DNA of 64,000 bases, from NCBI GenBank assembly GCA_932294295.1, contig OW028576.1, positions 49,370,199 to 49,434,198 of the forward strand, read 5' to 3'. This DNA comes from Alitta virens. Lineage: Eukaryota; Annelida; Polychaeta; Phyllodocida; Nereididae. The position numbers were made by a program, and so were the translations under genes. Shown piece by piece: positions 22,765-33,900 of this stretch (position 1 is its first letter; every line of letters begins with the position of its first letter). The notes beneath the pieces were generated by a model. It did no database searches, was not told where the DNA came from, and saw only the letters and a program-made list of their open reading frames with translations.

Positions 22765-23767
22765 CTGTTGTCAACAAAACCCAGCAATGATTTTCTTGAG
22801 GGAATATGTGGCGATCTGTTGTCAACAAAACCCAGCAATGATTTTCTTGAGGGAATATGTGGCGATCTGTTGTCAACAAAACCCAGCAATGATTTTCTTG
22901 AGGGAATATGTGGCGATCTGTTGTCAACAAAACCCAGCAATGATTTTCTTGAGGGAATATGTGGCGATCTGTTGTCAACAAAACCCAGCAATGATTTTCT
23001 TGAGGGAATATGTGGCGATCTGTTGTCAACAAAACCCAGCAATGATTTTCTTGAGGGAATATGTGGCGATCTGTTGTCAACAAAACCCAGCAATGATTTT
23101 CTTGAGGGAATATGTGGCGATCTGTTGTCAACAAAACCCAGCAATGATTTTCTTGAGGGAATATGTGGCGATCTGTTGTCAACAAAACCCAGCAATGATT
23201 TTCTTGAGGGAATATGTGGCGATCTGTTGTCAACAAAACCCAGCAATGATTTTCTTGAGGGAATATGTGGCGATCTGTTGTCAACAAAACCCAGCAATGA
23301 TTTTCTTGAGGGAATATGTGGCGATCTGTTGTCAACAAAACCCAGCAATGATTTTCTTGAGGGAATATGTGGCGATCTGTTGTCAACAAAACCCAGCAAT
23401 GATTTTCTTGAGGGAATATGTGGCGATCTGTTGTCAACAAAACCCAGCAATGATTTTCTTGAGGGAATATGTGGCGATCTGTTGTCAACAAAACCCAGCA
23501 ATGATTTTCTTGAGGGAATATGTGGCGATCTGTTGTCAACAAAACCCAGCAATGATTTTCTTGAGGGAATATGTGGCGATCTGTTGTCAACAAAACCCAG
23601 CAATGATTTTCTTGAGGGAATATGTGGCGATCTGTTGTCAACAAAACCCAGCAATGATTTTCTTGAGGGAATATGTGGCGATCTGTTGTCAACAAAACCC
23701 AGCAATGATTTTCTTGAGGGAATATGTGGCGATCTGTTGTCAACAAAACCCAGCAATGATTTTCTTG
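22748..23767 (-). repeat. 51-bp minisatellite, 20 copies (19 identical), containing a splice acceptor
   Basis: The period is exactly 51 bp. Nineteen units are identical; the unit next to the exon differs by one base (T for A at 22752). On the minus strand each unit holds the pyrimidine-poor acceptor GGGTTTTGTTGACAACAG followed by the exon's first codons. In the exon's frame the unit reads ENHCWVLLTTDRHIFPQ. Because 51 is a multiple of three and the unit lacks stops, at least two minus and two plus frames are open along its length. There are no spacers, so it is not a CRISPR array. Confidence 0.98.
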
Positions 23768-25837
23768 CATTGTATTTCATCTTATCTTATTGTACTGGCT
23801 GTGAGTTACAGCATATGTTGTAAATGGCTACATCCAAGGCAGTTCAATGAAGCAAGCCAGCATCTTGACTACCAGGCTCCGAAGCAGTTTGTTCTACCAC
23901 TTCCATCCTTTGTTGCAAAGACAATCCTTAAACGAGGTCCTTAACTGCACCGCCAGCCCTTACAGAAATAGTATCACGCAACTAATTCTCATTTAATCCG
24001 ATTTACTCCGAATTCAAGCTGCTTAAAAATAACCTTACGTTTCCGTTGCTTCCTCAGCTTTTTCCTTTATGATTCATTGATTCATCCAAGATTTTGTCCA
24101 ATCTTCGCAATTTGAATGACTTAATTCCACAAGCACATCTTCCCTACAGCCTTATCCTCCATAAGCTCAATCAAACTGGAGTTGTTAATCACCACACTGC
24201 ACCTGAGCCAAGCATTGAAATCACCAACAAGTGCAATCTAACTTCAGATAATTGCAAGTACAATCCATATTTAGATTACAGCAATTGCAACATAAAATGG
24301 CTGCTGACACAGTACATTCTGATTGGCTGATGATCTCTAACAAAACCTCAGATTGAATGTCGAATTATCACCACAGTACCGTGTCAGCAGAAACTATGCA
24401 TAAAAATACAAGCAAATATAACTAACTGCAAGAATAACAAAAAAGCCAAACTCTTAATTATCGATGTCTCAATGCTACTGAAACAAAATCCTTACTTATA
24501 CATATTGCAATGATGTATGAAAATGAGTTAAATCCTAAAACAATCAATTTAGCCTGAGCACTAATTACTGATTTACCTGCAATGAATACATTCAATCCCT
24601 CTGCAATTTGGAGTTAATTGCCTACGAATATGACAGTTAATAATCCAAGTCACTTCATGGCAGATAATGCCAACACATTAGTTACCTGATCAACAATCGC
24701 AGTAGATTACAAAAAATTCTGTCATATATTGATTATTAACAAATCATTGAATATCTCACTAATTGTCAGATCATATTTACTGTATTAATGTCTCCTGTGA
24801 TCATACTACAATCCAGTTTTGGGTTATCATTCATTTATGTAAACATGATATTATAAATCTATGGTCGAACTAAATAATACTGTCTGTCTACAGACTAAGA
24901 CTTCTTTATTAGTGACTTTAAAGTATATATAACATTAAAAATATTAGACCAACAGAACAAGCTTACTTTACCAGCCCTACTAGTATGCTCACAGGAGATA
25001 TAAATGCACAAGTGCAGTAAATATGATCTATAACTCTATATCCAATTAACAATGCAATGTTCGGTGAATGTACGATAATATTCAATAATAACTAGCACAA
25101 TATCCAATATTTTAAGTCCTCATTTGAGTAACTAACAAAGTCACAACATCGTCCTCATCCCGACACTAGTACAAGTGAAGCTATAATCTTTACAGGAATT
25201 TTTACAAATTCACAAGATGTTTCATAACAAAAACTAACACGATACAAAAGATTAGCAAGGCCACTGACCACTACTGACCACAGCAGCTGGACAGTGCAAT
25301 ATACAAACAATGGATCACCACATTCTCTCGATAAACACCTTAATACCAATATGCGAAACAAATTCTTGAGCTTAAGAAAAAGGACCAGCTGGTGCAACTC
25401 ATAAAGTATCTTCAAACACCTGTTCATCAGCACAGCCAACGGGCTGATATATACATCGTCTAGACACGACAACTACAAATATCACAAATGAATGTATCAC
25501 ATGAAAGGAATTTATACAATGGAAATGTACATTAAGACAACCTCACAATTAAGACCAGCAACTGTCAGACCAAATAATATCCTTGAAGTCTTATGAAGAA
25601 TGAAGATCAGTGAACTTTGCAGCACGAACTGGTGATGCTCCACTGTATGTACAAATCAAGACAGTACAACTACAGCACAATCTATAACTGCTATTTTCCA
25701 CCGTGTTGCAATAACAAGAATGGCTTACTATTATCATATGGACTCTTCATTTCGCCCAGACAACATTTTCAGATTGTAATGAATTAATGGATAATTAGAC
25801 CGGATGGTGGCCATCTTGAATTCTCTTTTAACCCTAC
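23768..25837. other. Intron, AT-rich
   Basis: The sequence lies upstream of the 51-bp array on the minus strand. A 105-residue hydrophobic minus frame at 25155-25472 has no splice support. Nothing else was recognised. Confidence 0.55.
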
Positions 25838-25975
25838 CTAAGTCCTCGTCATCATCGTCTCGTTTGATATGAAAGACCGACGTTGGAGTAGACGCCCCCG
25901 GACTCGTCACGTTCCCTGACTGTGCTTCTTCTAAATTCTTCTGGGCCTCTCGGACTGCAGTCACGTAAGGGGGAA
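25838..25975 (-). CDS. ARHGEF11/12-like: RhoGEF exon: linker after C1 domain
   Basis: It encodes PPYVTAVREAQKNLEEAQS and a Gly/Ser/Thr segment, then FHIKRDDDDEDL. Phase 1 in and out. Acceptor CATGGTAACAG, donor G|GTAGGG. Its exit phase and final base are what fix the acceptor in the 51-bp repeat of the next exon. Confidence 0.88.
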
Positions 25976-28015
25976 CTGTTACCATGGTGATTGGGAATAA
26001 ACATGCAGTTAGTGCAAACGTAAAACACAAGAGGGAGCCACTTGCAGTGCCATGCCGTGTTTGTCCACCAGGGGTGATCCAAATTGCATTTTAAAAAGGA
26101 TACTATAATTTCCCGATTGCAAGCGAATATATAATTTTAGGGAAATTTTTTGGATATTTTCAAAATTAGATATGACCCTTGCTACGATCACTGTTTCTCC
26201 TGAAAATTTTATTAATAAATAAAAGCTTGGAACCATGAAATTATAGTAATTGAAATTTGTGCCAGTGCCAAAATGCTGCGATGAAGTTAATCTGAAAGTT
26301 TTGCAGATAATAGACGATGAAATATAATATGAAAATTGCTCATTACAGAGCCAGGCAACACATTTGTGGCCGTCAACGGACTTAGGGGATTTAATAATGA
26401 CATTCTGAAGGAAGAGGATGACAGATATTTCACTAGTTGTGACTTATCTACTAACTCTCTCTGTTGGAATGTTCAGGATCCACCCCAGTATGTTATCATT
26501 AAAGTCTGAAAATCCCGTCTGCCACAATTTGCTGTCGGGCTCCGTACAAAAATATATTCAGAAAAAAAAACTTGTCCAAATGTCAATAAAAAAGGTCAAG
26601 ATATCACTTTAATTTACAGAAAGCTTCAACAACAGCATTAAGGCATTGGTTACCATGACAACAAGGCTCAACCCGCATTGGCAAAGAAGTGCAAAAGGCA
26701 GAACAAAAAACAAACAATATTCGGAAGAATAAAATTAACACATTCGTGGTAACTGAATCTCAATTGAACGACAAGAATTTCTCAAATGAAGATATTAATA
26801 CGCATCACAAAATGCATTCACAAAATGCAGACATTAGACATCAGAGCGTGTTGGGTGACATTTTTTTGGGTGATCAAAGTGACGAAGTGAACTTAAAATC
26901 ACAACTTATTATTAAAAATGATTCAACCACAGCCAAGCTTTTCATTTTAAAATGCACAAATCTGATTAATCAATTGCGACTTGAATGATTTTAATGAATA
27001 GGGCAAGCCAATATCTTAAACAAGCGTTCCACACTTAATTCGAAAAGTGAAATTAGTTATACATACATACTTTAAAAACACGCAATTCACAAAAACGACA
27101 TTTAATTTTCGAAGAAATTAACTTCATACATTTAGATCAAGTGAATGCTGACCACACAAAGAGTCACATGACCACTTAAAAATAAAAATATCAGATAATT
27201 TCTGAAATGGTTACCGCGGTGATATTGATGATTTTCTACATTCAGATGAAATAATGATCCTTGCAGCGTTTAAAAATATTTCAAGCAAAGTTTAATTTCA
27301 ATAAAATATTAATTTATCTGCCGGAAAATTTCTTTTTTAAAAATATTATTTCAATTTTATTTCTGACTACAAAGTCTCCAATAGTCTATTGTCAGTGGTC
27401 ACCTCATACGACGTAAGTAACAAAGGTCAAAGACAAAGGTCAAAGACAAAGATTAGGCCAGTCTGAAATATACATCAGTCGCGGACAACGAAGCCATTCA
27501 TATCAGACATCAGGCAATGATATTATACGAATAAAGCTTATAATAATATAAAAATGTTACAAAAAATTTGATAATTGTTTTATGGAAATGACAGCTGGTC
27601 TAATTATCTTCTCAGCTCACTTAATGGACCATACCTTCCAAAAATCTTAATTGACAAGTCTAGTCCAATAGGGCTTCTTCGCCATCATTTGTTGCATTGA
27701 AATATTGTAACTATTTTGAATTGAATGTTTCATACTTTTTGTTCATTTCAAAAAATTCTGAAATTTTTTAATATGACAAAGACATATACACCATTGGTGT
27801 ACCTCTACCAATAATTATACTGAAATATGTTGTATTATTGTTTCATTCTACTTTTTGTGTACATTTTAGTCAATATGGTCAATAAAGATTTATTTATTAT
27901 TATTATTATTAAACCTTTCTCAAGCAATGCCGCACAGAACGACCTACGTTTCAGACCGGCCTAACACCCTTGCTTTATCATTGTAAGATCTTAATAACAA
28001 GAGACAATGACTCAC
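25976..28015. other. Intron, AT-rich
   Basis: No exon was recognised. It contains AAAGGTCAAAGACAAAGGTC at 27424-27443, two AGGTCA half-sites 14 bp apart, and a short (TTA)n run near 27890-27910. Confidence 0.55.
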
Positions 28016-28156
28016 TTGCTACAGCGCTGTTCTGGCTTGGTTTTCTAATTATGATTTTGTCCATTAGTGACTTCCGATGTCGATCTTTCGTTTTCCGTCC
28101 GATGCACGTTTCCTTCACGGAATCCATGCATTGCTTGTGAACGTTGTAATCACAGT
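28016..28156 (-). CDS. ARHGEF11/12-like: RhoGEF exon: second half of C1 zinc finger
   Basis: After completing Asn, it encodes CDYNVHKQCMDSVKETCIG, supplying the last Cys of CX2C, then His, Cys and the final Cys. A basic stretch (RKTKDRHRKSLMDKIIIRK) follows. Phase 1 in and out. Acceptor TTTCAG, donor A|GTGAGT. Confidence 0.95.
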
Positions 28157-28289
28157 CTGAAAGCACAAATCAATTGCAATCAATGCACACATACTAATTG
28201 CAATAAATTGATATATAAGGATGTGTTACCTATATACAATAAAACAGCAACTGCAATCAAGATGCTGTACATCATCAAACAAGTCAATG

Positions 28290-28440
28290 CTATCAGTTGC
28301 GACTGACTCACAATTGCAATTGGATGGTCAAGTATATTATCAATTGCAATTAGATGGTCAAAGTATATTATCAATTGCAATTGGATGGTCAAGTATATTA
28401 TCAATTGCAATTGCCTCAGGAACAATTTGCAATTGGATGG
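28290..28440. repeat. About 35-bp tandem repeat rich in CAATTGCAATTGGATGG
   Basis: Three to four imperfect copies of CAATTGCAATTRGATGGTCA followed by AGTATATTAT, lying between the two C1 exons. Confidence 0.85.
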
Positions 28441-28774
28441 TTTACTTCTTCAAGAAGACATAGTGTTCATGACTACATGAATATTTATATATCTATAAAT
28501 ATTGATAATATGCATTTTTACTTCTGTCACAATTGTGAAATGAAACAGAAGTTATTTATTTTTCCCCAGAATAGTTATTATATCAGTCACACGTATCATT
28601 AAAGTTGCATAATACCAATAAGTAAACAAATGTATTGGAAGGTGGTTACACAAGGAGGTGTACTCTTAGCAATGCCTGAATCTTCCATATATTGTTATTA
28701 ATCTTCCATACATCATTTTATATAACAGTCTCCTGGTATGAATTCATTTCTTGCGAACGTTGTAAGGGACTTAC

Positions 28775-28889
28775 TTATACATTGGTATCCCTGGTTACCG
28801 ATGCCCCAAACGACATTTTGACAATAATGACAGTTGGTGACTGAGTAATAGTGCTGAGCACCAAATGAATGATTCTTCACAACATGAAT
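28775..28889 (-). CDS. ARHGEF11/12-like: RhoGEF exon: first half of C1 zinc finger
   Basis: Acceptor CTTTTTTTTTTACAG, donor ATA A|GTAAGT. It encodes IHVVKNHSFGAQHYYSVTN, then CHYCQNVVWGIGNQGYQCI. With the next exon it fits the C1 signature exactly: H-X12-C-X2-C-X13-C-X2-C-X4-H-X2-C-X7-C. C1 domains bind zinc, and typical ones bind diacylglycerol at membranes. The PXXXXXG-type ligand loop is not obvious (no proline before the third Cys cluster), so this may be an atypical, non-lipid-binding C1. Confidence 0.95.
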
Positions 28890-29647
28890 CTGTAAAAAAA
28901 AAAGAGTAGTTCAATGAAACATAAATCAATTTAATTCACTTATTAGCTGCAGAGATAAATATATTAACAAGGGCATCAAACCAACTTGTCTTCAAATGGC
29001 AGACTGATAGGACACAAATGTTTATTTGTCTTTACCTAAATTCACCAGAATTTTCTACTAAAAACCAACATCAACTTTCATTTAAACCATATTTTAATTT
29101 TCTGCCGTTAAGCTGCATATAATTTTATTTATCAATTTTCACCAAGCAAACTGCTAAAACCTTTATGTAGGTTACAGATCCCGATCTCCTATCAGCCTTT
29201 GATCTAATCTATTTCACAGAATTTGAGTATGCGGTTGCTATAAATATCTGGCTTCGTTAAAGCTAATATTGTCATAGTTATATAGTGTGATAGGTGTAGA
29301 CGCCAGATATAAAGAACCTTTTACTGACATTCAATGAAGAGGTTGGGGTGGTCAGCCTTTGTCACAAGTTCAGTTAGATTCTAGTTTAATAACTTAACAC
29401 GAGAGGGCGACACTAGCTGGTGGCTAGGGGGCAGCACTGGCAACCAAATATTCACCAGTGAAAGCCAGTCAAGTGAAATAAAGGCTATCAGGCAATAATT
29501 ATGCTCTCACAGGATAATATTATTTCCTTCCTTAAAATAACAAGTACAACTTAATTACTTATCAACAGCATCACATATGGCAAATGCCAAAATTCCTAAT
29601 TAATTTTTTACATTCAAACCTTCACAGTTAACTTAATTTTTTCTCAC

Positions 29648-29834
29648 CTTTTGTTGCTTTTTACCAAAACGAAAAGCTTTTTTGTCTTTAGAAGTAAAAC
29701 TCGGGCATCTCTCAAGAAGGGCTGCGTTTTTCCCCGAGAATTGATGACCAAGATTTTTAAGAAACGTCGCCAAAGCAGATGCCATCGCTTGATTTCTGTC
29801 CGTTTGGTTTCTGTCAGAGATATTTTCTTCTTTC
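29648..29834 (-). CDS. ARHGEF11/12-like: RhoGEF exon: C-terminal helices of RGSL domain
   Basis: The correct frame encodes KEENISDRNQTDRNQAMAS, ALATFLKNLGHQFSGKNAA and then a Lys-rich end (SKDKKAFRFGKKQQK). The ALATFLKNLGHQ helix matches the last RGSL helix (M..AL..YM.H.GI.L in the family). The longest open frame here is a different one and is spurious. Acceptor TTTTTTTTCCAG, donor AAG|GTGAGA. Confidence 0.88.
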
Positions 29835-30095
29835 CTGGAAAAAAAATTAAAATTTTAATTTGAAACAAAATGAAACTTACTAGCTCAATGTTTATAAATA
29901 ACACAGTGCAAAGCCTGAAATAGTAAATTTCAAGAATTAACATAAAACAATTCATTCTGGAATAAACTAATTTCAGTTGCAGTAAAACTTCTTATACGCA
30001 TTTGCTGTAGGCACATTTACACTTTTTTGGATTTACGTAAAAAGTGCAAGAATTTTTAAGAGTTTTCTTTTTAGTTTATTAATTATAATACTCAC

Positions 30096-30204
30096 AAAAA
30101 GGTTTCCAAATGAGGCAGAAGATACTTCTCGATCAAGGCCAGTTCGGCCGCTTTCGACATGTTCTCATTTTGCAATAAATGAGCTCCGTACAGATTTCCA
30201 AGGC
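30096..30204 (-). CDS. ARHGEF11/12-like: RhoGEF exon: RGSL domain, GLG.LYG segment
   Basis: It encodes LGNLYGAHLLQNENMSKAA, then ELALIEKYLLPHLETF. Spliced to exon 45099-45267 the junction reads KQSLGLGNLYGAH, matching the TLGLGSLYGE stretch of p115-RhoGEF. Phase 1 in, 2 out. The same acceptor is compatible with the alternative first exon at 36884-37406. Confidence 0.93.
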
Positions 30205-30955
30205 CTGATAAATAAAAAGATTTATGGTCAGAAATCCCCGTCACATTAATTCAACCATTCACGTACATATCACAGTGAAACATCATTTTAATACCAAGTA
30301 ATTATAAAGACAAAATCATAGTCAAGTTTCTTTGAACTTAACATTTTGCTTTGGTTCCTATAATAAAGACAAAATCAGTTAATTTCCTCCTGCCTTAAAG
30401 TTTTTCTTTGGTTCCTCTAATCGCATTTCTTACAATCAACTTCCATTTACACGAGTGCTCAGTACACCAGTGCCGTTCATTTGCAATTTTGTGAATTGGC
30501 AACTAAAGCTACGATTGGCCTTTGACAAAGACATCATCCCATACAGACATCACGCATTTGATCTGACTTTGAATTCAGCCTCATTCACGTCTCACGGATC
30601 AATAAAATCATGAAATTAAAACGATTCAATAATTTCTTTCTTGAGTGAAATATCAAAGCAATGTGCATTTGCAAGCTTTTATCTGTCTTCAGCTGTATCT
30701 GTCTGTCTGTTTGTCTGTCTGTCAAAGCATCACCCTCCTTGTAATATCAATCATTTCTGCTACATTTATTTTCACAATTGATCACAAAAACCTCAATTCT
30801 TTAATCTGGTTACCTAATCAACGAGTCTTTGTAGTTTCTTGCAAGCAACCGAGTGGAATAATTGCATTTATAATCACAAGAATAATCTTTTATCGGGGGA
30901 AATAAAATGGAGAAAATTACAGAATGTTGACAGTGTACCTTAATAAGCACCAGCA

Positions 30956-30973
30956 GGGGGGGGGGGGGGGGGG
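30956..30973. repeat. G18 homopolymer, first of the G/C tracts
   Basis: Eighteen consecutive G. Similar tracts of 13-17 follow at 32015, 33345, 34457, 34646 (C), 40718, 42666 (C), 52409, 54363, 54429 (C) and 59655. None occurs left of this point. Confidence 0.97.
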
Positions 30974-33900
30974 ACCTTGATGCTCAACATCTTCAGTGGT
31001 TTTAGGGAATTTTCCACTCTGGTGGCTTTCCTAGTGCTTGTAATAACATTACAGAATACTCCTCGAGTGTAGGAGGTTGAAATCACCCTTAATGATGAAA
31101 GCATCCCCATGGCTACTAATTAAGTACAAAGACAGGCCCCTGGTAGCATATGGTTGCCATGTACCCCTGGGGGGGGCCCTCTCAACTACCAGGGTGAAAA
31201 CAAACTCCCCTTTCTAAGCTTTTCATGAAATCAAGAAAAGAGGTTCAAGTGTCGCTAACGCCCTCTTGTGGCTGCCTTAAGTACTTTGATAGCTTTTAAT
31301 TTAGCCTTAATCAAAACATAACACCCCGTGGCATTGGCCTGGCCTTGGCATTACCGTGGCATGGGTGGATGGAGGTGCAATAGGACCAGGCAGAGCAGTG
31401 TTCTTTGTCACCTCAGTCCACCCAATTCTTTATGTTCACTTTGTAGATCACTTTGTAGATCTTGACAGGGCATCTGACACTGCTTGACCCAGGGTGAACT
31501 GTCTTCGTGGAAAGACCTTGCTGAGTGAACTGCCGAGCAACAGGGCACAGATAAGTTCCACAAATCAATACAACTACACAACCTCATCATCACGACCATA
31601 TATCCCTGGCCCTAACTGTATTTGACTTCAGTATAGAGCAAACACCATCATTAAAAGCGCTTTATTGTGGATCAATGGTGATCTTAATAGAATAGGAAGG
31701 TTGTATTGTGTAGGCAATTGAGTCAGTCTAATTAAAACCAACCCCTACTAAACACTTTTCCACAATTCTTGATTCCTCTTCCATACCTCCTTAATTTCAT
31801 TATTAGAAGACATTTCAATACTCTCATAAATCACACCCAAGCCAAGAAGCCCATCAGGAGTTCGCTGTTTGTGGACCCAGGCAAAAAGTGTCTGACAAAG
31901 TGAGGCGCCCTGAGATGACCCAGGAGCATTAAAACACAGTTTACAAGACAAGGAACTTGAAGGCAGGGTGTGGAAACAATGTGTGGAAACAATGTGCAAC
32001 AGGCTCCTTGATTTGGGGGGGGGGGGGGGGATATAGGACACCAGGGCTTACACGAGGGCTTACAACAGGGGCTTACAGGGGGTTAAGTTGGGTTAATGAG
32101 GCGAGGGATTAACAGGTGGTGAAGGGCCCAGAAAAGACACTATACAAAGTACTACAATTGTATTTATCATTCACAATGCCACTGGTTTCACTAAAGAATG
32201 CTATCCAAATACTGTACACTATAATATGATGTTATTTTCATAATCCACGTAACATCTACTGTCTCCATCCATATAAGGAGTCCTGGGGGTGGGGGTTGGG
32301 GGCAGGAAGGAGCGTCGTGCTCCAGCAGTCACGACGTGCGTCCGACGGCCGTCCTAATTAGCATAACGCAAGAGGCAGGAGCCTGCACCTGACATGCGGG
32401 GGACTGCACCTGCTGCAGGTGGATAGGGCCAGGCATTGTGAGGCCTTTCAGTCTCTTAATACAACCTTTAGACAACATTTAAACAACATTTAGACAACAT
32501 TTAGGCAGGACTAATGAGCTGCACATGATTCGCTCCCTGCACAACCCCTTCCCCGAAAGTCAGCTTGTCAGCAGCTGGACCTGTCAGTCATCATATATAA
32601 TTGGTATTATTTAAATCTCCCTAAATATCTATAATAAGTTAGTATTATAGCCCTATCAATACAAATTGCAAAGCACGTCATCTTGCTGTATCTCTATGAA
32701 TATGAAAATTCAATTCAGCCGATTTGATAACTTATACCCCCAGAATACATAGAGAAAATATTCAACACTTCTTGGAATCTCAATCTAATTGTCGGCTACA
32801 TAATGGTGCAAATAAAACATGACAATTCCTTGATTATCGCAATAATAACCTTCAGGTGGAGGTTGAAATCACCCAATAACATAATGTCACTTGGCCATTA
32901 ACAGGGCGTGTTCATATTCAGCATCATTTTCTTGGCACTGGGATCTTTCTTTCCACTTGAGCAGTTATCAGTCGTGACAAGACACGCCGTGTTGACCCCC
33001 TCTTACATAACTCGTATTGACAAGAAAGGAAAACATGAAACTAAATGGGCAATTGCTTCCACTAGGCTCTGTCTGTTTATTGTCTATATATATATTCCTG
33101 TCTGTCCCAGCCAACTACATCATAATCGGACGAAATGTGTTAAAAAAAAAACCAACCCATCAAACAAATAAATAGAATTAAATGCAACGTAATCGCCAAA
33201 ATGATTTAGAGATTGAATTGCGCAATAACCGGCAGGGGGCAGGACCAGCAAGGGGGTTAATAGCAGAGACCAGGGTTTAATTTTCACCCCTTTGGACGTA
33301 ACAACAATTACAACGAGGTGCTTTATTAGACCGTTTAAATGCTTGGGGGGGGGGGGGGAGCTATTATGTCATATCTGCCATATTTAATGTCATGTCGTGA
33401 TTTTCGGGAATCTCATGATCGTTCAATGGATCACCCCTCAACTACCCAGAGGCACAAATGCAGTGCGCATGCGTCGATGGGGTAAAACAATTAGGTAGGG
33501 AAGTAAGGATTGCAAGCAAAGGTCAGTTTTACCCCAAGGCACAGTTAGGTCAATTCCACAATGCCATGGATTCTGCGAGTTCTACCAGCTCACTGTGGTC
33601 ACAAAAACATCGGTGTTTGTAGGCTAACTGGAACTTACATGTCTTTAATTAAATTATTCCACCAAGGCATAGAATCCACGTATTTCTTTCCACCCCCGCC
33701 CCCCTTTCTACATTTTCTGAAATCGTTACAAAGAATTATTTTCTATTCGGGAAGTTGGATAAAGCGCCCTCTACACCTAACGACCGGAACGACCCCTGGC
33801 GACCTCTAGCAACAACGAGCAGCAATCAACTCACAATGGGATCAAGGGTCACAAAATGAGGTCAAGGGTCATGGGTGTCTTGTTTAGTTAAAGTTTAACC

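Noticed and set aside
22748..23767. CRISPR-like array
   Set aside because: Units are directly adjacent with no spacers, and the context is an animal gene.
22709..23944. Long plus-strand open frames (411 and 364 residues) across the 51-bp array
   Set aside because: They are open only because a stop-free 51-bp unit is repeated 20 times; the minus strand has matching splice phase with a known gene.
25155..25472. Hydrophobic 105-residue minus-strand frame within a RhoGEF intron
   Set aside because: Neighbouring exons join perfectly without it, and it lacks matching splice phases or known similarity.
29651..29955. 103-residue minus frame through the exon at 29648-29834
   Set aside because: Splice phase and RGSL similarity select a different frame.
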